NCBI GenBank assembly: GCA_009767595.1
Contig: VSDK01010577.1
Span: 172,245-236,244 of the forward strand
Length of the DNA: 64,000 bases
From: Symbiodinium kawagutii
Taxonomy: Eukaryota > Sar > Dinophyceae > Suessiales > Symbiodiniaceae
Reading direction: 5' to 3'
Part shown: piece by piece, positions 31,654 through 46,600 of the stretch
How positions within the stretch are numbered: the first letter of the stretch is position 1
Layout: each line of letters starts with the position of its first letter
Program-made: the position numbers and the translations under genes
The notes under the pieces: model-generated
Told to the model about the DNA's origin: nothing
The model's input: only the letters and a program-made list of their open reading frames with translations
The model's database searches: none

Positions 31654-34600
31654 GTCGGATTTGCCAACAAACAACTAGTCTCTCTTAGTTTTGTTTTTTT
31701 GGAATCACCAGGGCCTTTTTAATATCACCAAGATTTGTAAATGGGATATGTGACCATAATGGACCAGGATGGAATGGACGATAATGGACCTCAAATCAAT
31801 CAGGACCGACATGTCCATCCAGAAAGTAATCAAATCTGTCCTGGGAGGATGTCCGCTTCCATCCGCTCTTGATTGCCTTCAAGCCTGAGCTGAAGGACAA
31901 GTTCTTGTAGTAGGGTTTCGATAACATGCCTAAAAAACGTGTGTTGTCAAAAACTGACCCCATATGACATAGTCCCTATATCATAGCCACTATCCATGAA
32001 TGGCCCTGGATGCTCATCATTACATCATTCCGAGTTTGGTGTGAGTTCACTCTCTCCCTCTCTCTCTGATTAGCCAGGACCAGATCGAGGAGTACATGAA
32101 CAAGGGGCCCAACAAGGCTTCATCAGAAGCCGGTGATGCTGATGACATGGGAGCCGGTGAGGATTCTCAAACCCAAATGGAGTTTCAAGAATTTAAGGAG
32201 TGGATTGAAAAGGAAAACCGACAGGGTCCTGCTTCAAAAGGGGGAACCAAGAATGTCGAGCCAGAGTCCACGGTTGTTGAGTCTTCGCATCCTACTTCTA
32301 CCGTGGCAGCTGCTGATGCTACTGGTCCTTGCGTGTCTTGCAACCGGACACCATGCAACTTCGACTGAGTTTCAACACATTTGTTTCCAGGCTACCGAAA
32401 CCAAAACGCTTTCCAGCACTTAGGACAAGGAAATTATTATAAAGAGTATGATGTGATACATGGTTATGATGTCTTATTATGTCATATTGTTCATCTTCCT
32501 AAATAGGATGACGCATGATGAAGAGTTGCTATCAGGGACCCGTATCGCCCAGGTAAGTGTAAGATGATTGAGCTCCTCAAGCAGAAGATCGCTGAGAAGA
32601 TTGCTGTGAAGCAGTCTGATTCGAGCAAACCGACATTGGGACTGCACTAGTTGGTTGGGGGGACCCTTCTAGAACTTGACTACTGTATTGCCCTGCCATT
32701 CCAAAATGATGCAAAGCCGTGCCACGATTGTTCATTAACTTCTATGTTTTCATCTGGTTCCTTGTCAAGCCTTTCGGCTATGGTTTACTACATTAGGTTC
32801 TTGCTTGGCATGGCCCAAATGAGGAGAGCTGATCCTGCACCTCTTCCTGAATCTGGCAAAGTTGTTCCGTCAGGCCGGTCAGACCGCCGTTTGTGTCTTT
32901 GATTCCTGTTTTGGGGGTGCAAGAGTTAGCCAGGACTTGCTATATGCATATCCAGCTTTGCAATGTTTACAAAAGGCTAACAAAGGGTAATGTTATGCCA
33001 AAAGTTGAACCAGGGCAATGGGAATCACCAAGTTGCATCGCAAAAGTAAATCATAAATATATATAGTTAGCAAATGTTCCTTATTGTTTTGACATGTTGG
33101 ACTAATGAGTCAGTTAATGAATCCAACGATGTTGTTGGCTTCTTTCTCGTTGAGAATCTTTCATGCTCAAGACTGGGTGACTTTGCCACAAGTAATGCCA
33201 ATGGGAAGCCTTATGAATGCCTTTACACACTGTGAATCTGGAAACCAATTGAACCATTCCAACCTTATGATCAATCAATTAATTCCTATGTCAGAGCCTG
33301 CCCAACAAATGGTGCGCAAAGAGTCAAGACTACCGGCGCAGAACATTACTTTATCTACTTTCATATTCAATTGTATGCAGGACCCTCACTCCATGACTCT
33401 ATATGTTTGATCTTTGGTCAGGTCACATGCAGTTGGATTGAGCTGGGCTATTGGTGGAACAGATTGACCTTGGAATATCTTGGACTTGGAATCCTCCACT
33501 TCCATCATCTTACTATATATTTCTATCCATCATCCCCTGCTCACATTGCAGGCAGTGGCCAGAACCCGGATTTGGTGGACACCCTTGTGATGGAGGAGCC
33601 CATCTTCCTTGAGCCCGAGTATCCGGTAGAGGATGTACCGCCAGCAACCTCGGGTGCCCCATTGACTCGTGGTACTGTCTTGGAGTCTGGTCCAGCTATC
33701 GAGGTCATCGCCGGTGAATGCACCGAGGGTGATGAGTCTATGGAACCCAAGCCCAAGGTTGGAGGGGCACCAAACATCACCAAACTCAAGTCAGGCATGA
33801 TTGACCTACCAACCATGGGAGGTTTGACATGTTTGACCAAAAACAGACTACAAAAGGACTTGGGCATTTAACTTGTTGAACATGCGGGGATTATAGTGAG
33901 GGTTTATAGTCAGCCAGCTCCCCATCAGGTCTTGACCCGCCGGGATCAATTGGCCAAGGAGGTACCAGACCCTGACGGCACGATCGCTAAGGCCAAAGCC
34001 AAAGCCAAGGCGAAGGCGAAAGCCAGAGCCAAGGCCAAGGCTAAAGCCAAGGCAAAGGCTGTTCAACACAAGACGCCATTGAAGGCAAAGGGGAGAGCAG
34101 CACGGGCGAAAGCAAAAGTTGCCGTGAAGCCTGAACCTGAAGTTCTTAGAGGTGATGATCCTGGCACTCCTTTCTATGAACCTCATCCTGGGGAAGGAGA
34201 AGTGGAGGCATCCATGCCTACGCCAAAGCGTGAATTGTTCAAGGCTGAGGATGAAGAGGTTCCTGCAGCTGAGGCCAAGGTTGATGAGAAAAAGCCGCGC
34301 AAAAGAGCCAAGAAGAACAAGGGTGAAGAGCCTGCTGGTTCTTCAGAACCCAACAACTCTGAGGAAGGGCAGGGCAAGGGATCCAAGGGCCGTGGCCGTG
34401 GTCGTGGTGGCGGTGGCAGCGGCAGAGGCAGAGGCAACGGCAAGGGCAAAGGCAAGGGGAACTTTGAGGTTGAAGAGGAGATGTATTCTGCTCGCATGGT
34501 GCACGAGTACCTGACCCACATGCGCGAGTGTGAGTGCAAGACGTTCGAGGACACGAAGCATACTTTGCTCAACTTGATCGAGAAGGTTGAGCCGGAAGAC

Positions 34601-37600
34601 AAAGTGCAAAAGAGTGTCTACTGGACGAGGTCTGCTTGTGGCATCAAGTTTACCCCCAAGTGCGGCATTCACGGTTATCCTCAGGTTGCCTACTTTGCCT
34701 TCAAAGCTATGCCTGGCTCCCTGGATACCTGGAACAAGCAAATGGTTTGCAGCTTCATGGCGGGTGCTTGGTTTGACCTTTGGCGGCAAACTACCCACCA
34801 AGTTTACCCCCCTGTTCCAACATGTCAGCAATCAGTGTTCAGCAAATTGGTAGATTATTGGACATCGGGGTTGACAAAGGTACATAGGTACAATAGTTGC
34901 CTATAAGTATTATCCATGTCACATTTGTATGTTCATCAGCCATGACTGTGTACAATGAGTATATACATGCATATATACTGATTTTACCGGCAAAAACATT
35001 CATCATACGTAAGCTATGTACAATTGTTACGATTGTTACGTATGTTTTTTAGTGCTTGCTAACGGTTTCGAATACCATAACATCTTTTGAAGCAAGCACA
35101 TGGTGGGACATAACAAGGTATAGACGATCAATCATCGACCATGATGACTACCATTCAGCCCCTCTCAGACCCAAGCACCCAAAAGTTTATTCAGCCTCCT
35201 AAATTGTTCCATCCGTCTTGCCAAGGCCAAATGGTGCAACGAGCAGCATCAAGATGTCCTCAAAGCATATGACCAGCCAGGATCTGCGGTGTCTCAGCAG
35301 ATTGCCATCCTGAAGTACAACGGCCAGCGTGCTTTGCAGAGTACGGCATCCATGGCCAATCCCTGATAGTTCAGCTAGATTTTGAGAGCCAGGGTTTGCC
35401 GCAAGAGTTGTGTAGACAAAGTCCTGTCAAATCAATTAACGCTTGAACAAAAATGTGTCCTTATTCGAATTCCATCTCAAAAAGTATATACTACTTTTGT
35501 TACTTGTAAGAGGCTGGTTGGTAAGCCCTTTTTGTTGCCAAGAGATTGCCTTGCAACGAGCGAGCGTGTTCTGTACATGCCTAATCTTTGTTCATGTCCT
35601 GGTATGGATGGTGTGGGGTAAACCTCAGACCTTAGCCTACCAGATTGAAGAGATCTTGCAGAAAAGATTTGGAAGGGGAAAACACACGGAGCAAGTGCTT
35701 GTACGTGCCACAAAAGGCGAATCACCAAAACAGAAACAATTCACCAAACTATACAATAATCATCAAATAGTAGGTCCAGTTTTCCTTAAACTCAGAACTC
35801 AGAACTCTTTGTATCTCACCCCGAGCTCACCCAAAGTTTCGGTCAACCAAGAATCATCCCTTCCAGTCACATCCGCACAGACCATCTTCAGGGCTGACTT
35901 ACCTTCAGCCGCTCAGGCCATGGGATTGAAAAGAGGACGAGCTTGGGCAGTGCGAGCTGGTGTGGATGAGGACAACCGTCTACCCGGCATGGGTTAACCC
36001 TAATCGAAACGAATTGCCTATGATTTGAACGTGTTCGCAACCACAAGAGTTTGACATCGAACCTTCAAGGTTTTCAAACATCATATTCGCAAAATGAAAC
36101 ATTATCGCGCTGAGTGTGCTGATGAGGTCACCTAACAGCTTGGGATTTGTAAGCTGCTCGTGGGTTCACAGGAGGGCAACAGTCTCAACACGCAGTGCAA
36201 AAAAAACAACGATGAGAACCTAATAGCACTCTAAATTGGCATACCTTTCACTAGCGGCTGCTGCTGGATACCTGTGCATCCGTCCCTGTCCCTTGCTTAG
36301 TGACTTGTTGCCATGACGATGTCTCGCCGAGCTGTGGATGAACTGGTGTGGCGCCTCAAACACTTCGGCGTTCCAAAGGCCAGCTGGGAAGGTTAAGTTT
36401 CTAAGCCGTTGACAAATGTTTTGATGACTTTAAACAAAAGACCTCGAGAAGTGTATAAGCAACCCTTGGTTTTGTTCTTGGCTCTTGAATCTTTTCCCTA
36501 AGTCGACACGGATCGAAACCATGACCAAGGGGGCAAGTATATCCCGAATGAGTTATTCTACAAATATTGAATTGATACATGAAATTACTTTCAACACGCC
36601 CATTGAAACATCATAGACAACTTGCCTCAGGATGTGTACATAAATATATGGGCCATGTGGCCATGTATACAATTCACATAGTTTCACTTTTAGCTAGGAC
36701 ACATCTTTGTCACACTCTCTTGCTCTGCAGGTGTTTGTCTTCGCTGTGCTGCTTACCATCTGGTGTGAGCCCAATCTTGAGACTCCGATTGGAACGGCAG
36801 AAGCTTGGTCGATACCAAAGCTGAATTAACTACTGCCCAGCCATGAAGTTAAATCATTTCCATAACAGATCGGAGGTTTCTGTGAACATCCTAATGTGGT
36901 TCCATGCACCGTGAACCCTCCAGTCCTAAAGTATATAGCTGCATATGAGTTTACATCTATTCCTGCTTTATATGACCATATAGTGAAGGAGGTAAAGAAA
37001 AACCATATGGATGCTTGCAAGGTTGTGGTTGGGATATGCTTTGTTCCAGTTCAATGATTGCCTTCCAGGATTTCGTGGTACTATCTTTTGCCCCGATCCT
37101 TGGAATATGCGGCTGATGCCTAGGACACCACTTTTGATTGGATTGAATTCTTCGCCGGTCAAGCCCAAGCTACGAGAATGATGAAGTGCGCAGGCATGAG
37201 GACTGCTCGTCTCGACCTGCTTTACATGGAGCAGAAGAATGGGCGTGAGAACCCGATGGATCTCAATTCATGTCCAGGATTTTCGTTTCTAGGGGATCAT
37301 CGTGTTAGCACAGTTTTTGGTTTTTAGATAAGTGCATATAACCGATGGTGTATATTTGCCCCAAACATGAGTGTTGAATTGTTTTTGGTTTAACTATAGT
37401 GGACCCAGTTTTTTCTTATGTTGAAGAAAGCTCCCCAAATAATTTGGATCATGCCATCAGTAGTATACTTCTTTGGTCCAAAGACTGAATGTTTTTCTAT
37501 GTTAAGGGAATTAAACACATAACCCCAGCAAACTATTGTTTGTGTTTGTGTGCTTCATCGGCCAGCTACCTACACAAGGGACAGGTCATAAAGGTCAAAT

Positions 37601-40600
37601 TTACCATGATGTTGGTATCAAAAAATCTTGCCATGGGGCCTTGGGGGTTGTCACCAGTGCACCGTGCTAGTATGGGCATTCATACATATGTAGAAGGACT
37701 GCCCCACACAAAGGTATAGACAATCAGTTTGTGTGTGTTTTATTCTCGGATTGACATGACAATTCTATATGTTTTTTGTATAGAGCACTTTTGGTTTGGG
37801 ACATGAATAAGAAAGTTATGTAATCACAAATATAGAATCTGATCTTTGCCAATTGATTTCAACCAATGCTAACATGTGGTTGATAGAATTCCAACGCGTT
37901 CAAAATCGTTCAGCAGCAAGTGTCACATTCTTCCTCTGGGATCACAACTTGGACATGAGGCGGTCGGGGTGAGGCCTAGGGTTTGGTAAAGCCAAGCGGT
38001 CTTGCAATCATATGAAAACATGGGATCGAACAGCTTCCATTCCATCGATCTCAAAATATTGTTTTTCTTGTTTTCTCAGTCAACGTCCTACCTAAGGTCA
38101 CCATCAAAGCCATTCAAAAGAGTCACCGGCCGGGGGGGATAGTTCCGAGGTACTTTTCTGGGTAGCTCTTTTTCTTGGGCCGTCATCCTGGTTTTCTGAG
38201 CTACTTAGGCTGGGCATTCTAGCGCTACTTCGTGGAAACCATGATGCTGGATTTCTGGTACACCTGGGTCTCAAGTGCAGCAGTTGGGTACCAGTCAACC
38301 GGGGGACAAGTTCCAGGGCACCGTGCTGCAGCATAGGGGATCTCAGACAGCCCTCTGTTGTCTCCAGCAATTGTATGGCTTCAAGGAGCTTCATCGCTAT
38401 ATGTGTCAACATGTTGATTATAAAGATGTGTTTCCAATTGGGATGTTGTTTTTGTCAAGTATCCTTTTCTAGCTATCAATTGTGATAAAGGGGTTTAGGG
38501 AAAGGGGGTTGAAATCAACATGCATCCATGGTTTTGTTCCATCTTCTTAGGAGCATCCTCTTGGTGGTATTAGCCATCTGTCTGAACGCCACCTTCTTAC
38601 TCGAACAGCCACACAATTCGGTGCTGGATTTCTATCCAAGATGGCGGTGGCTACATGCCCAATTGATACGCATTGGTGGACCTGGGTCAGTCCCGGGCTC
38701 AGCTGCCAACTTGCCGCCAAGATTCCCAGTGCGCATGTGGCAACTGGAGCCCGTAGAGGAGCAAAAACCTTCCATACCTGAGAGCTTTCAAACGGGCAAG
38801 TAACTAACTAAACAACTTGGACTTCGGGTCTCCTCATTAGGCTACATGGATTACCGAAAGATCATCAGACCATATCCCACAGGATATGAAACCCTAATCG
38901 CGAAGTAGCTATTCATGTAAGCCATTGTAAGCCCATGTATGTGAATCAAATTATATATCATGTTGGTTCGGAAACATCGGAGATATACATCCGCATCACT
39001 GTTTTGCATCATAGAATGCACCAACTTAACATATACACGCATGCATGAATATATACCAGCCCCTTCTTAGGATCGTGTCCAGGCTCTTTCCCATTTCAAC
39101 CTGCCCCATAAATGCTGTGCGCTTGAGGTATGCAAAGTCTTCTGGTGGATGATCCACTATGGATCGGAGACACCAAAAAGGTTGTTTGGTCTTTCCAATT
39201 CGAGGCATTGCTTCCGCTTGAATATGGGAAAGCTTGTTGGATGGCGACAGAAAGCCAAGGACAACCCGGATCGCCAGAAGACTTGCGACCAATACGTCAA
39301 CAAAGATGGAAAGAAGTGTTACAAAGGTTCCAAAACATTGAAGCAAACAGAGCACCATGTTTACATGTTAGCTAAGTAACGTTTTTGGGTATTGTTTTGG
39401 TACTGGTGAGTGTTGCCGAGGACATGGGTTGAACAATGAACCGTTCATTGTGTAAATTGTTTGGTTGTGGGCATCCACTGATTTCTATGTTCATAGCTTT
39501 TCAATATATGCTTACGTTCTGGTGGCAAGTACATCTACCAGGGTAAAGGCACTCATCTATGATAATTCAGTTTGATATGATCGCCATCATGACTAGATAA
39601 AATGAACCAGAAATATATATTCTTTAACAAAGCTTCCAATCATCACCAAACACTGCTTCATCGAATGGGGAATCCAAGGCATTATCCTCCACGTTTTGGC
39701 CTTAAGCTCGTGGACCTTTATCACGATATGGTGACCGAGAAAAGGGGCTGCCCTCCTCTTCCAGAGACTGTTCCTTCAGCCGAAGAGACCTTTGCCTCCA
39801 TGAGCTTTGATCTCGATGATCCTTGGGCATCGTGGTCTGAGGCAAACATCACAGATGTATGCCATTATCTTAGGGGAAGCACAAAGCTGGACATACCAGC
39901 TTCTTTTAGGCCGTTGTTGCCTAACCGATTGTAACTGAGCAGATATTGTGGACTGGTATTCCCAATTATGATAATTATGTGTAAATGGTTTCCTGGAATG
40001 GTAGGCTGTCCACCATTACCTCACCTTGCCACTGCTGGATTTTCTAGGTCTGAAACGGTTCCAAGCCAAATCTGACAGGTCGAAGCCGTAACATGCGTAA
40101 TTTACACGTAAATGACCGTAACGGCACCAACTTTACCAGGTAAACTTTAAACTTAACCCGTAAATGACCGTAATTTACCCGTAAAGGACCGTAACAAAAA
40201 ATACCTGGGAAAATAGAACCCGTAACAAAGCCGTAATTTACCCAAAAAAAAACGTAATTTACCCGTAAAATTTTATGGGTATTTTCATGGTCTTTCAACA
40301 TCGGTCCACAAAGGTTTCTGCTGAAATTCAACCTGCTTTTCCGTTTGCAACTTCAAACGTGATTGCGTCCGTGCAGGGATGAAAAGATGTGTTGCCAAAA
40401 AGAATGACAATTAAGTCATTGAAATGGATTGAAACGAAATGCTTTGGAGTTGTGAAGCTTCTTCTCATGTCTTATACAACAAGTGTTGTGTCTAAAGTTC
40501 ATCTGTCGCTAGTGGGTTGGCTATATGTTGTTTTTTGGAACGGGTAGATCCTGGAGATCGTTGGAGGTGAGTTCTTGTCCTGCTGTTCTTTATTGGAGTA

Positions 40601-43600
40601 GTCCATGCAGCATCTCCTGGCTCACTAGTTTGCGGTTCTATTGCTGGACAGTACATAACTTCCAGCTGTTTACACCTGTTTATGGCTCTCGCCAAAGCAA
40701 ACACGGTAGAAAGCATGGCTTCGCGGGGCTGGAGTACATCGGAGTTGCTGGAGGGTTTGGAACACCTTCTCAACGATTCTAGTGCCGAGCTTCCTGATGA
40801 CGTGAGCTTCCTTCAGGAACCCAGGGGTTGCTGCCCACCATATGAAGTACTGGAAGTAGAACATGTGAAGCATACCTGGGCATGTGCTTGCGGTCAATCC
40901 CACCAATGTTCTTACGGCAATCACACGGGTACCGCTTGCAGCAGGAGTTGGAAAAGCAATTGGCTGACCTGGGTGCCAAGCAAGCCATTGCTTCTTGGCC
41001 ACATGAACATTAGTTTGACATCCAAACGATATCAAACGATTAAGCATTGCAACGTTTACCACAAGCAATGCCAGTGTTCACTTCAACATAATCATATTTT
41101 GAAGGAAAGTCAGTGTTGATGAGTGTAGGTTTCCTAAACACGTGTCAAGGATGAGTTCGTATAGCAACCGGTTGGTTGATTGAAATCCTCATTCTCTGCT
41201 GCTGAGATGGATGCATCTGCCGAATTGGAAGCGCCACAAGCAGCCAGACCAGTTGTACCCTGGCCTGGTTATTGAGTTGTGCAGTGTTCAAAGGTATAGC
41301 TTTTTTAATGGGCAAACGAAAAATAATGAATGCAATGTTCACCTGTCTATGCATGCCATACTACGCATATTCTGATATACATCTCAGTGGCTCACATGCT
41401 CATCTCTGAGGCAACTCCGCAACGCCACGGAAAAAGGGAGAAGGAGAATCCAAAGGCCGCAGTTGTGAATCTCGAGGAGGAAGACATTTTCGGACAAGAA
41501 ACCCAGCCAGGGATTGTGGAACCTACTCCAAAGAGGCCACGTAGCCCATCACCAGAGAATGACCAACCGAGCAAAAAACCTTGTTTTACACCTGACACAG
41601 TTCCTGGGATACGTTTACGTAATTTTGATTTGAGAGAGGTACCTATTTATATCTTACAGGGTATCTCTTTTTTGGGGTTTGCTGATTTCATTGTTTTATT
41701 GGGACATGATGCATTACTATGATCACTTATTAATTGTTCTATCAACATCCTTGATATGCTCCCCAAAATGAACTGAAACATTTACACGCATTCTTCCATT
41801 GGTGATTTGTTTGGCCTTAGGATCCGATGGTGCGGGTGGTGAAAATGTTCGAAGCTGGGAAGATGGATGCAGTGACTGCTATGAAGATGCTGTCTGCCAC
41901 TGCCCCGCCTGCTACCATCCCACCGCCAATGGGAACAGTCGCAGCCCCCGGCAATGCGGCCAGTGGTTCCCGGCCTTCACTTTCACCCAGCGAAGTTGCC
42001 CCAACAGAATTGGAGAGTGATGCGACGGAAGAACCCAGGGATCCTACAGGTGATGATGATGCAGCTAAAGTTACTTAGATGAACATTTTATTTTTTGAGC
42101 TACGCAACAAGAGTAAATAATTATAGCAGCAAGAGCTAGCAATGTGATTTTGAGAAATTGCATGGAAGTATCATGATGCTTATATAGTGAATATAGGAGA
42201 ATGCCATAACCTTCCAATCCAAGGCAGAAGCAAAGAGAAAGGCAAACCTCAAGGCACGCCTGCGACGGCTGTGTGAATACAAGAAACATGATCGACTCCA
42301 AGTGCCCGTCTGGGTCCACGAGATGTGGGAGAAGGGCGATAAGATGGAGCTTGCAGAGCGATTGGCAGAGGTCAACTTCAACAAGGAAACACCAGTTGTT
42401 GTTCTTGCGGACACCAGCCCCAGCCACCACTGACAGCCAAGCTACTAAAAACCCTTGGTGCGGCCCCATCGTATAATGTCACCTTGGCGCAGGAGGCTTT
42501 TGTGAAGCAATGCGAGCTGATCAAGATCAAGAAGGATTCCAAGAAGAATAAAGAGGACATGGGATGGTATAGTAAGGAGGACATGCACAAGGTGCTATGC
42601 TGGAACGCGATCCTTGGATGGGACGGCTGTTGGGTTGTGACATCTGGCATTGGTTCAACTGTTTTACTCATCCTCAAAATTTTGTTGCTATCGGGAATGA
42701 GCCCACTCATGGCTGGTAGCATTGCAACATTAATCTGATTGATTTCTTTTGTTGTAGTGTTCTCTACTGATCCCTTTCTGGTAGGCAGAAATATCGAAAA
42801 GTAGAAACACATCTTTGATGTGCATGCTCCATTTTTGAGCTAGCACTTAGCTAGAAAACCCCACTTACATACGCACACACACACACATTCAAAAGAAAAC
42901 GCTGCAAACTTATCTAGGATTTGGTAGATTCCCAACATGATGGATTGAAAAGTATGGGCGGAAAGCTTCGCCCAGGAAAAAGATTGAGGGCGCAATCAAG
43001 ACCTGCAAAGAAGACTCGACTTTGGTAAGGCCAAGTATGAGAAATGAGTTCACAACTGTCATGAACTTGGAAAGAACTGATGTATCAGCACATGTTGGGT
43101 TCCAATCCCCTTTAGGAAAACCTCAATACTGGGTTGACAGCGATGTGCAGGCGAAACCGCTATGGTGGCGAAGAGGAGTATTGGGTGTCTGTTCGTGAAA
43201 CAGGCAGCCGTGAGCAGGAGGACACACAGGAAGAACGAAGAAAACACATCAGCGAGGACCATGGGGAGCTTGGTCAACTATTCTCTGGGGTGGGGGTCTC
43301 TTGTAGCGTTTCCCGGTGTATTATTGCTTGATGCATTTCATATGAACTTTGTTACCTTAGCTAATCCACTATTCCTCCAGTATTCTATAAAAAAAATCAG
43401 CGCAGGGTAATCATTTGTAATTATTGTGATGGAGGCTGGGGCTCGATTCAGGGATATGCTTGAAAGCTTGTTGATCGCAAAACACGTAAACAAGGCTTCC
43501 CATGTATGACTATATAGAACCGTTTATGCCATCAACCCCACACGATCTATTTGGCAACTACCTAGCATCTATGCATTTCCATGTGCAGAGTCAAACAATA

Positions 43601-46600
43601 AGAACTATGCAGTGCGCCAGCACGGATGAGCCACATGCTGTGACTCTATCAGTTGACGTCAACTATATGTTTGCCCTCTCTGAAATATTGTGCGTGGTTA
43701 CTCTGCTAACATGTGCCGCTAGCATCCTAAAGCAAATTACAAATGACCAGAAAACACGTGTATCATCGTTTGCCCCTTGACTGGCAAGCCTTCCTTTTTT
43801 TCCGATACTGTGTTTGTTTTCAGGTGAGTGACACTTCCTGATGATTGATTAAGTTATACATGCTCCAACTTCAGGCCATAATCCTGATAATTACTTTATC
43901 TACCTAGTATATAGATTGGTGATGGGTTCTGTTGATACAGCCAACGGCTAGCCTGTTTTGAGCCCTATGCAGTTTCAGTGCCCATGGAGACTTTTATTAG
44001 TCTTTGGTTTGATTGATAAGGTTCTTATCCAACAAGCTCATTCCGAGACCCTGCAGCACCAGGACAACAGCCAAGCAGCAATCGAAGTGAACACCGATCG
44101 CATTGATCAGCAGAACCTGAGAGCCATTGCAGTACAGGGGCCGAAGGTTGTGGAGGCTTCGGAGGCCCACCGTGGATTCTTTTCTTTGTTTGAAATGTTT
44201 CAAAATTAAGTATATGAAACATGTTTAATCAAACTGCAGCTGACCTGGCTTTGGTAACATCTATGGAGGCCAACGGACAGAAGCAAACTTTCAAGAAATT
44301 CACCGATTCTATCCTGCAAAAGTGTGCAAAGATTCGGGGTCTTATTGGTGACCTGAAGCGCAACTATGACGATGACATAGCAACTCAGTCATGGCCTCAA
44401 GAGCCAGCATTAGCCCCACTTGCATGGACTGCATATGCATGCATGTAGATTTATGAGCCAAGAAACCATTTTCCAAGATCTGGGTCAACAGCGCCGCTGC
44501 TGCAAAGCCTAGGTCGGTGACTTTGCTGGAGGCTGATCTGAAAACTTTGGATGGAGTATACACCAAAGCCAGCGATCACTTAGCCAAAGGAGAAGGTGAG
44601 AAGTATGGAACAACGTGTTTCGGTCACATTGAGCTATGATGACAACTTACTATTTTTCCTTTGAACCAACACTGTGTTGTTGACAGGATGTTTTCAAAGG
44701 ACCGCTCCCCGGCCTAAGGTGGGTCAACAAATCCGAAGAGGTCATGAAAGACGGAACTTTCCAGTGCCACCTCTTAGTTTGATGTGCGGTCGAATCTTTT
44801 GGAGTATGCTGAACCTGTCCTTCAATTTTCATCCTGTAGTAGCCTGGTTGGATCCTTGTTTTGGAACATCTTCCGTTGGTTGCTTGTGAACCCACTAAGC
44901 CCCATGTAAAGACTCTGCCAAGGTGCGCAAAGGTTGCAGCAAACGAAGCCAAAATCAGGAGAGAACCAAATCTGCTGCCCATGGCTACGCTGCCATTGGC
45001 TTTTTCGGTTGGTAGCGGAAAGCTAAAGATAATACTTACATCATCTTAAGTTGGGAAATATATGGTATCTTCTCCCAGTGGCTTCATCCTGTTTTCTGTC
45101 CACAGTACCGAATCTTGCTAGCTTTCCAGGAGCGGTAAAAGGCACTTCAAGAAGAAAGCTGCCGAGAACCCGAGTGCTTGAGTCAACCGTTTCAATTTCC
45201 TAAACCTGTGTGATTAACACATGGTTTCTCAATGCTTTGGCTCATAGATTGCCAGAACCCTTCTCAGTGCTTTGGGACAGCGAGGAGTGACGTTTTGAAA
45301 ACAGTGCATATATATAATATTTTCTGCACATTTACGGTTCGCTATATACTTGAACCTGTTCTTGCTTTTCTCTCAATGGTCTCATAGATGGAAGCTCTGA
45401 AAAGGTAGTTTGGTGTGAATAGAGATTTACCAATTTACCGTTGCTAATTCGGGCACAGCTGACAGGCTGAAACTCAGACATGTCATCGAGCTGTGCTGAA
45501 AAGATCGAGGAAAAACACTGATCCTTTTCAAGCCATCTATATACTTTTCAATGCTGTTCCCCAGCGCCACACTGACTCGAGCCCACATGCTTTGCTGATG
45601 CCAGGTCCCGGTCCAACTGCAAGAGCTTTTGCCACCAATGTTGGTCAAGGGGCTTGGCACTCAGCCAGAACAGCTGTTTGACCAACAAGCAAGCACATTA
45701 AGTCATTCAAAAAAACTTGGAGGTTGTTAGGGGCTGAGCAACTGAGGCAAAAGTAGCCAAAGATAATCACAAGATAAACTATGATAAACTCATTGAAACC
45801 ATTTAGCCGTGAGACATGTACATGTATACACTAGGTATTTCGAAGTCATTGTATGTTTTTTGTGTTCTGCAGCTGTTTCACTTCAAACGGAGCTTAAGCC
45901 TGGATTTTTATGAAACACATATCAAATACAGCTTATCAAATATCCTTAATAAACTTGACATATATTGCTTTACCTTCCAGCTCGAAATCCAAAACCAAAA
46001 ACAAGATGTAAAATCTAAAACATTTTCCAGTACATTTCGTGTGGGGTGATGGGAGCCATGACCACTGACACCAAGAGAAGTGAGACACAAGAGGAGACTG
46101 TGGAGGAGGAACTGTTAGACCTGTTGACTTGTCACCGCTCTGAACCTTGCCCACAAAGTTATCACGAGAAATTTCTGTAATCGTTGGTTTTGGGGTTCGT
46201 TGTGAATTCCTTTCAAACCCATATATGTTTGACCTCAGGCCGCTTTGGGGCCATATGCCTGGGAAAGCTCGACCTCTTCAGATCCTGTTGAATTGCAATG
46301 CGCAAAGCGTACTGCACAGATTCCACAGCCAACACCTGTTCGAAGTAAGCGAATGAAAATCAACTGGATGGATCATGACGACCTCAGGGACCTGCCTCGA
46401 GCTGCAGAAGTTTTTTCTTTGATAGATGGTGACAGTTCGTTGTCTTACAGCCTTCCACCGTTTGGAGCCACTGCTGGGCGTGTTGTTCAACATGCATTTT
46501 CGGTTTTTGAGCGCATCCATACCAAATTATATCCGATGATTTACAAATTTGGTATAACCCGTTGTGCTCATACTAGGTGGCACCATTCACAGTATGGGTA

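Noticed and set aside
33848..34831. Antisense frames rich in Leu/Gly and Pro/Leu opposite the Lys/Ala exon
   Set aside because: They mirror the low-complexity codons of the plus-strand exon, which has clear splice sites.
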